This document shows, in pieces, positions 8,577 to 15,192 of a stretch of 64,000 nucleotides of DNA. Source of the stretch: Bacteroidota bacterium (lineage in GTDB: Bacteria; Bacteroidota; Bacteroidia; B-17B0; Aurantibacillaceae); assembly GCA_016711805.1 (NCBI GenBank), contig JADJSH010000019.1:62001-126000 (forward strand), given 5' to 3'. Below the pieces are notes generated by a model that had not been told where the DNA came from, searched no databases, and worked only from the letters and a program-made list of their open reading frames with translations. The translations under genes and the position numbers were made by a program. Position 1 is the first letter of the stretch; each line of letters begins with the position of its first letter.

Positions 8577-9169
8577 TAAATAAAACATCAATAATAGAAC
8601 GAATAGGGGTTGTAGGCATTATTTTGACTGCATTAACCTCTCCGTGTTGTTTTCCATTATTTGGAATAGCTTTATCAGCGCTAGGATTTGGCTCTTTTGA
8701 ACTATTTGGAGGAATAACAATGTATGTGTTTTTATCATTAGTGATACTTTCCATAATAGGCTCAGTTTTTTCTTATCTCTACCATAAAAAGGTAATTACT
8801 CTAATCATCGGAATGTTAAGTGGGGTATTGATATTCTATAATTACTTTTTTGATGAGGACAGCAACAATACTATGTATATCGGTATGATTGGTTTAATGC
8901 TAACCAGTCTAATGAATTATTATGAAACAAAAATATTTAACCTTATGAAAAACAAAAGCGTAATCCTAAAGTCAACAATCACATGCCCTGACTGTGGCCA
9001 CAAAAAAGAAGAAACAATGCCAACGGATGCTTGTCAATTCTTCTACGAATGTGAAAACTGCAAAAAAGTATTAAAACCCAAACAAGGCGACTGCTGTGTT
9101 TATTGTTCATATGGTTCTGTTCCTTGCCCCCCTATTCAGGGTGGTGGGAAAGGTAATTGTTGTAATTGA
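8573..9169 (+). CDS. merC: MerC-like mercury transporter with Cys-rich C-terminal domain
   Basis: A 198-residue membrane protein with about four hydrophobic segments in residues 8-125. The first contains SPCCFPLFG, the Cys pair that carries Hg(II) in MerC-type transporters. After the membrane part comes a soluble Cys-rich region: CPDCGHKK, CENC, and a terminal GDCCVYCSYGSVPCPPIQ box ending in CC. That C-terminal box recurs in Bacteroidota MerC proteins and probably binds metal. The start overlaps the repressor stop by four bases. No mercuric reductase gene is seen nearby, so detoxification would need an enzyme elsewhere. Confidence 0.8.
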   Translation: MINKTSIIERIGVVGIILTALTSPCCFPLFGIALSALGFGSFELFGGITMYVFLSLVILSIIGSVFSYLYHKKVITLIIGMLSGVLIFYNYFFDEDSNNTMYIGMIGLMLTSLMNYYETKIFNLMKNKSVILKSTITCPDCGHKKEETMPTDACQFFYECENCKKVLKPKQGDCCVYCSYGSVPCPPIQGGGKGNCCN

Positions 9170-9250
9170 TGGTAAAACTTAAATAAGCTAGACAGCTTTA
9201 AAGGGTTCAAGAGTATTGATATAAGATTAAAATAATTTAAATATAAAAAA

Positions 9251-9279
9251 AAATGGTCGCTCCATTCGGGCGACCATTT
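9251..9279. terminator. Bidirectional terminator hairpin
   Basis: AAATGGTCGC (9251-9260) and GCGACCATTT (9270-9279) form a perfect ten-base stem. It is preceded by a run of A and followed by T-rich sequence. It lies between the convergent merC gene and the minus-strand small-protein cluster, and can end transcription from both sides. Confidence 0.75.
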
Positions 9280-9298
9280 ACTTGAATTTTAAAACAAA

Positions 9299-9487
9299 TT
9301 ATTCCTTGATTTTTTTAACCAACCACTTCAATAAGAGAGAAACACTAAAACTAACTACCGCACCAAGTGAAGCAAGGATAACTGTTTTTAATATATCTGA
9401 TGAACCCACGTTCACAGCTACGGTTAAAACCGTTCCGGAAACAGTACCCAAGATTGTTCCGCTTTCTATGTTATTGTGTGTTGACAT
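9299..9487 (-). CDS. Small membrane protein of the TKAD cluster
   Basis: A 62-residue protein I do not recognise. The N-terminal half is Gly/Ser/Thr/Val-rich (ILGTVSGTVLTVAVNVG). The C-terminal half is one strong membrane segment (TVILASLGAVVSFSVSLLL) followed by a basic tail KWLVKKIKE, so it is probably a single- or two-pass inner-membrane protein. It is the last gene of the minus-strand cluster, 7 bases after the preceding stop. Size and hydropathy are holin-like, but nothing else supports a phage role. Confidence 0.6.
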   Translation of the reverse strand: MSTHNNIESGTILGTVSGTVLTVAVNVGSSDILKTVILASLGAVVSFSVSLLLKWLVKKIKE

Positions 9488-9494
9488 AATTTAA

Positions 9495-9761
9495 TTATGC
9501 TTTGCCAGCATCCGCTTTAGTTAATTTTGAACCACATTTTGCTAAAACATTCGGAAATGTAAAGCCCTCATCTGTTCTGAAACCATCAATTTTAATTTCC
9601 ATATTATCCTTGATAATAACTGTATTTTCAGGCTTATTTGTCTTAATGGCTTTTGCATTTGCATCAAATACATCAATCATTCGACTGCTTTTTTTATCGA
9701 AAGCTTTAATTTTAACTTCAACTTCTAAAGTTGCAGTTTCTTTGTTTTCTGTTTCTCTCAC
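9495..9761 (-). CDS. Small protein ending in a KLTKADAGK motif
   Basis: An 88-residue protein with no ATG, so GTG at 9761 is the likely start; upstream the frame is closed by a stop 12 codons earlier. The body is charged and strand-rich (TATLEVEVKIKAFDKKSSRMI, then NTVIIKDNMEIKIDGF) without a signal peptide. It ends in AKCGSKLTKADAGKA. The same motif occurs in the neighbouring gene and between the two genes. I do not recognise the family. The shared ending points to a common tail used for targeting, binding or modification, but that is inference. Confidence 0.6.
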   Translation of the reverse strand: MRETENKETATLEVEVKIKAFDKKSSRMIDVFDANAKAIKTNKPENTVIIKDNMEIKIDGFRTDEGFTFPNVLAKCGSKLTKADAGKA

Positions 9762-9945
9762 TTTTTTAAGTTTTAGTTTTTGCCTGAATCGGCTTTAGTT
9801 AATTTAGAACCACATTTTCATGAACATTCACATCAATGTCAGTAATTTGCCCGAATCAGCTTTGGTCATTTTTGCTGTAACCCACACCTCTTGTGTAAGC
9901 TCAGAATTATAACCTGCATCTGCTTTGGTTAATTTTGCGCCATCA
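9499..9945 (-). repeat. Four copies of a TKAD-encoding repeat
   Basis: Copies lie near 9499-9540, 9781-9819, 9850-9875 and 9912-9945. The first two are nearly identical over about 38 bases at DNA level, including the stretch that encodes CGSKLTKAD. The other two diverge more, but keep the TKAD codons. This suggests motif duplication within and between adjacent genes. Confidence 0.65.
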
Positions 9946-10109
9946 CAAGTGATGTTCAAAATGATTTTGCCACCGCAAGGAGGATCATCTTGATTTTCGT
10001 GGTTTAATACTACTGCTTGTTTATCAATTGCTACATTTTTTTCGCAAGGGATAATTTGTAACTCAACTTTTGTTTGAGTTTTTTCGATTTTATTTCTTTC
10101 TTCTGTCAT
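9773..10109 (-). CDS. Small protein with repeated K[LM]TKAD[AS]G motifs, probably frameshifted at its end
   Basis: The open frame from 10109 to 9828 encodes 93 residues: a charged N-terminus, a strand-rich middle containing PPCGGKIILNITCDG, then AKLTKADAG and, about 23 residues later, AKMTKADSGK. After its stop, another frame continues with DIDVNVHE and then, after a further shift, CGSKLTKADSGKN ending at 9773. The last part matches the tail of the next gene. The full protein therefore probably carries three motif copies and two small indels. There is no signal peptide or membrane segment. The family is unrecognised. Confidence 0.55.
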
Positions 10110-10136
10110 TTTGATAATGATTTTAATAGTTATGAT

Positions 10137-10367
10137 TCAGTTATTTTTTACTACTGGCGAACCTTCAGTAGTTGTTACGGCTTGGCTTATTGCAGTCGCT
10201 ACGCTTCCTGCTACAATTAAGTAACCACCTATGGTTACAATAAGGGCAGGAATTGCAATTGGCGATGCTACAATTACGCCACCTGCGGCGGCCAATCCTA
10301 AGCCAACATTTCTTAAAATTTTAAAAAATCTTGGTGTTGGTGATTTTAATCTGTCAATGAGTTTCAT
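10137..10367 (-). CDS. Small two-helix membrane protein of the TKAD cluster
   Basis: A 76-residue protein. I chose Met at 10367 (MKLIDRLKSPTPRFFKI) because the longer open frame upstream is the end of the preceding gene. A basic amphipathic N-terminus with SPTPRFFK leads into two hydrophobic, Gly/Ala-rich segments (NVGLGLAAAGGVIVASPIAI and ALIVTIGGYLIVAGSVATAI) and a short soluble tail. I recall similar unnamed proteins in other Bacteroidota next to relatives of the preceding gene, but the function is unknown. A membrane-active or anchoring role is possible. Confidence 0.65.
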   Translation of the reverse strand: MKLIDRLKSPTPRFFKILRNVGLGLAAAGGVIVASPIAIPALIVTIGGYLIVAGSVATAISQAVTTTEGSPVVKNN

Positions 10368-10402
10368 TGTTTTCTTTTTTTTAATGATTAATAATTTTGA
10401 TT

Positions 10403-11150
10403 TTAGGACACTTCCACAATACTTAGCGCATTGAAAGCCCCATTTTTTAGTGAATACTGTGCTGCATTTACCATTTGAAGAACTCAATTTGTAAAACAAA
10501 TAAATTCGTTCCTGCACCCACTGGTGGGGCAGTAGGAGTTAAAATAACATTTGTTGAAACTGCATTAATTGGCAAATTAATTACGTTCGACAATTTTACA
10601 TCTGAAATATTATTTGTGAAATCCACCTTTGCCCATGAGCCTTTTAAATTGATATGCGTTGCACCTGTGGGAAACGCAATATCATTTATTGGCACAAGCC
10701 CATTAATAGTAATTACTCCAGTTGCAGGAGTAACAACAAATGGTTTAAATAAGATACTACCCAAAATAGCCTTATTATTGAAATTAAAGCCTTTTAACAA
10801 CGCTTTTGCAGGAGCTAGTGCAATCGCAACGCCAACTGCTCTTTTACCTCTTACAGAGGTTGCATCGAGATTTTTCACATCCGTCATTAACTTCGTTAAT
10901 CGAGCTGTTACACGATTATCTGAGGCTGTCATTAACATTGTTCTTAGGGTACTTCTTACTAATTTCCCTGAAATGGCAGAAGAACAAATTCAGCTCCATT
11001 TTCACGTGTTCGAACAAAGGCAGCATCGTTTGCGATGCGTGAAGCATCAACGCCCCCTTTCTCACGAGCCAAGTGGCCATCTTGAGTTTTGTAAAAGGAA
11101 ATATCTCCGATTTTTCCTTTCAACTTTATAATTCCTTTTTGCTGAGCCAT
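10403..11150 (-). pseudogene. Conserved Bacteroidota protein of unknown function, two frameshifts
   Basis: Three frames give one protein of about 248 residues. It starts with MAQQKGIIKLKGKIGDISFY, contains 'AREKGGVDASRIANDAAFVRTRENGAEF', shifts near 10960-10985, continues with 'SAISGKLVRSTLRTMLMTASDNRV', shifts again near 10468-10480, and ends with 'SLKNGAFNALSIVEVS'. I recall this as an abundant unnamed Bacteroidota family of about this length, with the same start and end. There is no signal peptide. The middle is strand-rich and low in Cys. It is the first gene of the minus-strand cluster. The shifts may be sequencing errors. Confidence 0.6.
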
Positions 11151-11187
11151 TTTTTAATTTTTATAGATTAATACTAATTGAATTGTA

Positions 11188-11199
11188 GTGTTGCAACAC
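11188..11199. promoter_or_regulatory. Perfect palindrome GTGTTGCAACAC
   Basis: A 12-base perfect palindrome sits 38 bases upstream of the first gene of the small-protein cluster, inside its likely promoter region. The divergent 65-residue DNA-binding protein gene starts about 220 bases away and could supply the regulator. The symmetry is seen. Function is inferred. Confidence 0.4.
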
Positions 11200-11346
11200 A
11201 TCAAACATCATTTTATCGCGAATAAATTTTGTTTGACATTACAAAAGTATTTCAGCTTGTAGCCATTGGCAATACTGGTGTTCCGCTTAATACGCATTGA
11301 TTCGTTTTATGCTGTTTTTGCCGTTTTATATTCAAAAAACTTGAAA

Positions 11347-11354
11347 TATATTTG
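11347..11354 (+). promoter_or_regulatory. Bacteroidota -7 box (TATATTTG)
   Basis: This matches the TAnnTTTG consensus of Bacteroidota primary sigma promoters, 69 bases before the start of the 65-residue protein gene. A T-run with TTTTTG lies about 26 bases upstream, further than the usual 19-21, so the -33 element is uncertain. Confidence 0.4.
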
Positions 11355-11422
11355 TATGCAACAAAAGGGAGTAAAAGGCAGGTAAAAGGATAAATAAACT
11401 ATAGATAAAGCATAGATAGAGT

Positions 11423-11620
11423 ATGATAGCAACCAAAAGGATATGTATTTATCCAAAAGATATTATGAAGGTTACAGGAAAAGGGGAGAGGTATTGCCGA
11501 AAGCTTTTAGAAATGATGAAAATAAAATACTCTAAAAACGAACATCAATTTATTTCCGTAGAAGAATTCTGCGAATTCACAGGCTTAAAAATTGAACAAG
11601 TGAAAGATTTAATAATTTAG
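11423..11620 (+). CDS. Small putative DNA-binding protein
   Basis: A 65-residue protein beginning MIATKRICIYPKDIMKVTGK. The order 'KDIMKVTGKGERYCRKLL...HQFISVEEFCEFTGLKIEQV' suggests two short helix-turn-helix-like units, similar to excisionase or MerR-like small proteins. I recall unnamed Bacteroidota homologues that start KRICIYPKDI. It is divergent from the small-protein cluster with 272 bases between, so it may regulate that cluster or act in recombination. Both roles are inferred from position and size. Confidence 0.6.
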   Translation: MIATKRICIYPKDIMKVTGKGERYCRKLLEMMKIKYSKNEHQFISVEEFCEFTGLKIEQVKDLII

Positions 11621-11826
11621 TCAAATTCTAAAAATAAGGCACCAAAATTAACTCGCTATTGTTAATAAAATCAACACTTAACAAGTACAAATAACTATCT
11701 AGTTTATTTGTTTTTAATTGAAATTAAGCTTAAATTTGAGGTAATACGTTTTAACTTAGTTTGAATATACATAGGAGGTAGTAAATTCGGTGCTCCGAAA
11801 AATTAGACCTTCTGTAATATAGGAAT

Positions 11827-11868
11827 AACCGTTGAAAGAGAGAAAGTTACAAATCCCTCCTTCTCCGC
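11827..11868 (+). other. tRNA-Ser 3'-end-like fragment, possible attachment site
   Basis: AACCGTTGA (11827-11835) followed by GTTACAAATCCCTCC and TTCTCCGC resembles the anticodon-stem-to-acceptor half of a Bacteroidota tRNA-Ser. The T-loop carries an extra A, and no matching 5' half is present. Such tails are left where integrases use a tRNA 3' end. A strong terminator follows after 9 bases. The assignment is tentative. Confidence 0.35.
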
Positions 11869-11877
11869 GATAAATGT

Positions 11878-11903
11878 AAAAAGCGCCTAAAAGGCGCTTT
11901 TTT
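11878..11903 (+). terminator. Intrinsic terminator
   Basis: AAAAAGCGCC and GGCGCTTTTTT form a perfect stem with a five-base loop and a T-run. It comes directly after the tRNA-like fragment. Confidence 0.75.
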
Positions 11904-11951
11904 ATTTTCCGGAACATTTGAAAACTTGCTTTCAAAAATGTGCAGGAAAAT

Positions 11952-11985
11952 AAAAAAGTATCCCGTGTAACGGGATAACTTTTTA
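11952..11985. terminator. Stem-loop after repeated A-rich linker
   Basis: AAGTATCCCG pairs with CGGGATAACTT through one bulge around TGTAA, and T residues follow. It is preceded by the direct repeat TGCAGGAAAATAAAAAA. Confidence 0.55.
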
Positions 11986-12005
11986 CATTGTGCCTCTCGA
12001 AGAAT

Positions 12006-12040
12006 GAGGGATCAACTAAGGTAATCCTCGCTGTTTTTTT
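12006..12040 (+). terminator. Weak hairpin followed by a T-run
   Basis: GAGGGAT and ATCCTC can pair around about 11 bases and are followed by GCTG and seven T. A second copy of the A-rich linker and another short stem (about 12057-12076) follow. Confidence 0.45.
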
Positions 12041-12142
12041 GAATTTGCAGGAAAATAAAAAATAGCGAAGCGACTATTTGATTTTCAATATGGGAGAGAG
12101 TGGAATCTACGTCGTTAATCCCAAATAGTATTAAGATATATT

Positions 12143-12520
12143 TTATTTATTCGGGCATGTCAAATGTAAGTTGGTCATTACTCTAATACCGAAAATGCCA
12201 GTTTTAAAAGTATAAGTTATTTTATACGTAGGAATGATGTTTTCTTCCATTACAAAGGTCTTAATGCCATAATAATCTTCGTAAGCATAATCTTGTAATA
12301 AAAGTTCTGTACTGAGTCCTCTGCTAACGCCGCCACCTCTTCTGTTTTTTGTAACCTGCATTTGTCGTTGAAAAGTATAAGTTTCTGTTTTTGGATTAAA
12401 ACTAATGAGGTAGTTAATTAAGAAAATAGTGTTAAGGCAAAGCGGTACTATGCACGTAGATTTTAAACCAGCGCCTTTAACTTTTTTAATTTTAAAAATG
12501 ATGTAGGTAACAACATCCAA
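12143..12520 (-). CDS. Hypothetical membrane-anchored protein
   Basis: A 125-residue open frame I do not recognise. It has one likely membrane segment (TCIVPLCLNTIFLINYLISF, about residues 22-41) followed by a soluble domain with 'NRRGGGVSRGLSTELLLQDYAYEDYYGIKTF'. It begins inside the end of the MORN-repeat gene and overlaps it by 29 bases in another frame, so the two may be coupled or the real boundary may be shifted by an indel. The composition is protein-like, which supports a real gene, but the start is uncertain. Confidence 0.5.
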   Translation of the reverse strand: MDVVTYIIFKIKKVKGAGLKSTCIVPLCLNTIFLINYLISFNPKTETYTFQRQMQVTKNRRGGGVSRGLSTELLLQDYAYEDYYGIKTFVMEENIIPTYKITYTFKTGIFGIRVMTNLHLTCPNK

Positions 12521-13535
12521 CCTCTCTCACAAAAACACCATTCGTATAAACTTCAGTTGATCTTAGCCTGTTATTATAATAAAAGTAAGCATTTCCGTTA
12601 GGTTTACCATTTTTAAAGTTTACCAACATTGTTACATTTCCATCGCTATCATATACTTTAAATTCGCCTTCTGGTTTACCATTTTTACAAAAACCTTCAC
12701 GTTCAATTAGGTGATTGCTATCATAAATCACTAATTTATTATTTATTTTTTTACCAGTATAATCGTAATAGGTGCGGTCTCCGTGCATCTTATCATCTTT
12801 GTATGCACCCTTTAATTTTAAATTGCCATTTTCGTAATATTGGGCAATCATTCCGTCTTTTTTGTCATTTTTATATGAAATTACAGAGGCTATTTTACCA
12901 TTTGCAAAATAGGTTGTTTCGGTGTAGCTGTTGTTCTTTTGATAGTTAATACTTGATTTTAGCGTGTTGTTTTCATAAAACGTTTGATGAAAACGACCTT
13001 TACACGAAATTACTTTTGGATTACCATTGGCATAAAATTCATTATTAGAAAGCTCTTCACCATTAATAAATTCAGCCTCTTTCGCTAGTTTACCATTTTC
13101 AAAGTAGGAGGATTGGCATCCATCTTTTTTTCCTGATTTGTTATGATAAAATACGTTTTGCTGTTGATGATTGTTTGGGTAAAAAGTGACATGTTTTCCA
13201 ATCCATCTACTATTGATGAAATAGCCGTATTCAAGCGTGTCTCCATTTTCATAATAGCGTATTTGAAAACCTTCCAAAAGACCGTCGATAAATTGTAAAT
13301 GACTTTTTAAACGGTTGTCACCGTAATATTCGGCCCAAAGCCCTGTTTTGCGACCGTTTACATATAGTCCTTCATCTAGTAGTGATTTTTTACTTTGTCC
13401 TTCAAATTCTTTATAGTTTTTCCAATAGCCAAATTTGCAGTTATTTTCATCTATTTGGTTTAAGGTATCGCTTTGCGAAAAGAGATTTCCGCAAGCAAAA
13501 AGAACAAGTATAAAATATCTTGTTTGCATCTTCAA
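12492..13535 (-). CDS. MORN-repeat (YwqK-like) secreted protein
   Basis: A 347-residue protein with a signal peptide (YFILVLFACGNLFSQ). It is built from about ten repeats of the MORN-variant pattern Y-x-N-G-x..G, for example YYENGNLKLKGAYKDDKMHG and VYDSDGNVTMLVNFKNGKPNG. Such proteins are common in Bacteroidota and are often labelled toxin-antitoxin YwqK family by similarity. Here there is a signal peptide, so a periplasmic or surface role is more likely than an antitoxin role. The binding partner is unknown. The last residues (VGCCYLHHF) overlap the next gene. Confidence 0.85.
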   Translation of the reverse strand: MKMQTRYFILVLFACGNLFSQSDTLNQIDENNCKFGYWKNYKEFEGQSKKSLLDEGLYVNGRKTGLWAEYYGDNRLKSHLQFIDGLLEGFQIRYYENGDTLEYGYFINSRWIGKHVTFYPNNHQQQNVFYHNKSGKKDGCQSSYFENGKLAKEAEFINGEELSNNEFYANGNPKVISCKGRFHQTFYENNTLKSSINYQKNNSYTETTYFANGKIASVISYKNDKKDGMIAQYYENGNLKLKGAYKDDKMHGDRTYYDYTGKKINNKLVIYDSNHLIEREGFCKNGKPEGEFKVYDSDGNVTMLVNFKNGKPNGNAYFYYNNRLRSTEVYTNGVFVREVGCCYLHHF

Positions 13536-13759
13536 AAGGTTTAATTAAAGATACAAAAAATTTACAAAATGGCGGCAAGTTAGAGGGCGAAACGAAAAGG
13601 AAGGACAGACTCAACCCTTTAATAAAAACGGCATATAAGCCACCAACTAAAGTATATGTATTCACCGGGAGCTCTGCCAAAGGCTGAAGGTTTTGTTTTC
13701 GATGCATGCAAGCTATTCCCTAATTTTTTCGGAAATAGTTTTAATAATGGGTTCAATCA
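13536..13759. other. Non-coding spacer with possibly conserved sequence
   Basis: No gene is supported. An open frame on the minus strand (13447-13707) translates to a Leu/Ser/Phe-rich peptide without family features. Its middle (about 13575-13690) resembles sequence I recall in intergenic regions of other Bacteroidota, so it may be a dispersed repeat or structured RNA. Confidence 0.35.
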
Positions 13760-14200
13760 TTAATTGTTATCGCCGCCAAAATAGGTCTTTTCAATAATAT
13801 CGGCATTGGTAGCTATATCCCAAATCACCTCATTTAAAATCGCTTCAGAAGTTAACTCTACTGGCTGAATAGCATGAACAACAATGGTTTCGCATGGCGA
13901 ACCATCTTTGCGCTTATCCGTAGTTATAATAACCGAACAATAAGTGCAATAGCTACTTTCCTTCATCATTTGATAAAGGTTTAAGTTTAAATTGTATTCG
14001 CCACAACGGCTATTAAAATAAAAACAATCTTTTCCCATGTAGCGCCCTTTAATCAGCCAAGCGTATACATATTGGTATCTTATCGAACCATCTTTTTGTT
14101 TCATTGCAACGTCCAGTCTATATACACCAGGAGATGTTTCGTCCATTTTATATTTCCAGCGTTCGCAAATATTTGAAAGAGCAATTTTTAAATCCATCAT
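13760..14200 (-). CDS. Hypothetical cytoplasmic protein
   Basis: A 146-residue protein that I cannot assign. It has no signal peptide or membrane segment. Features are an alternating strand/helix pattern, 'RYQYVYAWLIKGRYMGKDCFYFNSRCGEYNLNL' features in the centre and several Cys residues (CGEY, YCTYC). Size and style recall small YbjN or secretion-chaperone-like folds, but no motif proves it. Two adjacent Met codons leave the start open by one residue. It stands alone, divergent from the polysaccharide export genes. Confidence 0.6.
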   Translation of the reverse strand: MMDLKIALSNICERWKYKMDETSPGVYRLDVAMKQKDGSIRYQYVYAWLIKGRYMGKDCFYFNSRCGEYNLNLNLYQMMKESSYCTYCSVIITTDKRKDGSPCETIVVHAIQPVELTSEAILNEVIWDIATNADIIEKTYFGGDNN

Positions 14201-14347
14201 TTTTAGTTTTAAGGTTATAAATAAAGGGCAAACTAAAATAGTAAATTATTTAGTTTCTAGAGTGGTTATTAAACAAATAAAGTCAATATCTTTGACTTTT
14301 GTTAGCATTTTTGCTCAATACTATAGTTACATTTACTAAATACACCA

Positions 14348-15190
14348 TTGAATAAAGACAAAATAATTATTGATTCAAATTTAAGCTCATTTTTTTCCTT
14401 AAAAGATGTGCTTAAATACAGAAGTTTGCTAAATAATTTGGCTAAACGTGACTTCTTGGTTCGTTATAAGCAAGCTCATATTGGTATTGCTTGGGCCTTA
14501 ATAAAGCCATTGATGAGCATTTTAGTTTTTGGATATATAGCAAGTAAAATAACTACTGGTCAAACTAATGCCGATAGTTTTTTAAACGTGGCTGTTGGAA
14601 TGCTGTTATGGCAGCTGTTTTCAAATGTGTTTTCGGAGGTAAGTAATTCTATTGTAGGAAATTCAAACTTATTCTCTAAAGTTTATTTTCCTAAAATCAT
14701 CATACCAATTAGCACTATATTAGTTTGTTTGATGGATTTTTTAATATCCCTTATCATCTTAGTGGTTTTGTTTTTTATAGCCGATAAAGCCATTCATTGG
14801 CAAATTATTTTTGCGCCATTGTTTATTGCTTTGGCCGTTATTAATGGCTTTGGCATTGGATTATTTTTTGCTACCCTTTATGTAAAATATAGAGATGTGC
14901 GATTTGTAGTTCCAATCCTACTTCAATTTGGTATGTACGCCTCACCAGTTATTTTTGCTAGTTCGTATTATCTTGTGCGATTAAAACAGTTGCCTATAGC
15001 GTTAGATTGGCTATTTTGCCTAAATCCAATGGTAGGTGCAATTGATGGTTTTAGATATTGTTTATTTGGAGGAGACGCTATTTATAATGTGTATTATTTT
15101 ATGTTATCTATTTGTGTGTCATTTATTTTTTTATTCATAGGTGTAAAATTCTTTTACAAATTTGAAAGAAACTTTGTAGATTTTATTTAA
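14348..15190 (+). CDS. ABC-2 type polysaccharide exporter permease (Wzm-like)
   Basis: A 280-residue inner-membrane permease of the polysaccharide/teichoic acid exporter family. After a cytoplasmic N-terminus with 'LAKRDFLVRYKQAHIGIAWALIKPL' features (the typical 'RD...RYK.S.LG..W....P' entry), it has about six membrane segments. The start is TTG (14348); no in-frame ATG lies before the conserved region. It is followed after 2 bases by its ATPase. The pair would export a finished polysaccharide from the cytoplasm, so this locus uses the ABC-dependent and not the Wzx route. Confidence 0.9.
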   Translation: MNKDKIIIDSNLSSFFSLKDVLKYRSLLNNLAKRDFLVRYKQAHIGIAWALIKPLMSILVFGYIASKITTGQTNADSFLNVAVGMLLWQLFSNVFSEVSNSIVGNSNLFSKVYFPKIIIPISTILVCLMDFLISLIILVVLFFIADKAIHWQIIFAPLFIALAVINGFGIGLFFATLYVKYRDVRFVVPILLQFGMYASPVIFASSYYLVRLKQLPIALDWLFCLNPMVGAIDGFRYCLFGGDAIYNVYYFMLSICVSFIFLFIGVKFFYKFERNFVDFI

Positions 15191-15192
15191 TC

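Larger units (their letters stand above)
11621..12142. other. Non-coding region with stem-loop array
   Basis: No gene is seen. The region holds a tRNA-like 3' end, at least three stem-loops listed separately, and a direct repeat TGCAGGAAAATAAAAAA at about 11941-11957 and 12046-12062. The hairpin TTCGG-TGCT-CCGAA near 11787 lies upstream. It separates the small-protein cluster from the MORN-repeat gene. Confidence 0.6.

Noticed and set aside
9299..9487. Phage holin
   Set aside because: Size and hydropathy fit, but no endolysin or phage structural gene is nearby.
9299..10109. RiPP precursor cluster explanation for TKAD proteins
   Set aside because: No ATP-grasp, radical SAM, lanthionine or protease/transporter gene lies nearby, so this remains unsupported.
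10475..11131. 218-codon plus-strand open frame
   Set aside because: It is antisense to the frameshifted conserved minus-strand gene, whose three parts match one family; the plus-strand translation has no recognisable features.
11775..11868. Complete tRNA-Ser gene
   Set aside because: Only the 3' end fits; the 5' acceptor, D-arm and T-stem pairings are not present.
11878..12085. CRISPR array
   Set aside because: Only two linker copies with unequal spacing and hairpins in place of spacers; no cas genes.
13447..13707. 86-codon minus-strand open frame
   Set aside because: It overlaps the MORN gene start in another frame and reads as Leu/Ser/Phe-rich non-coding translation.
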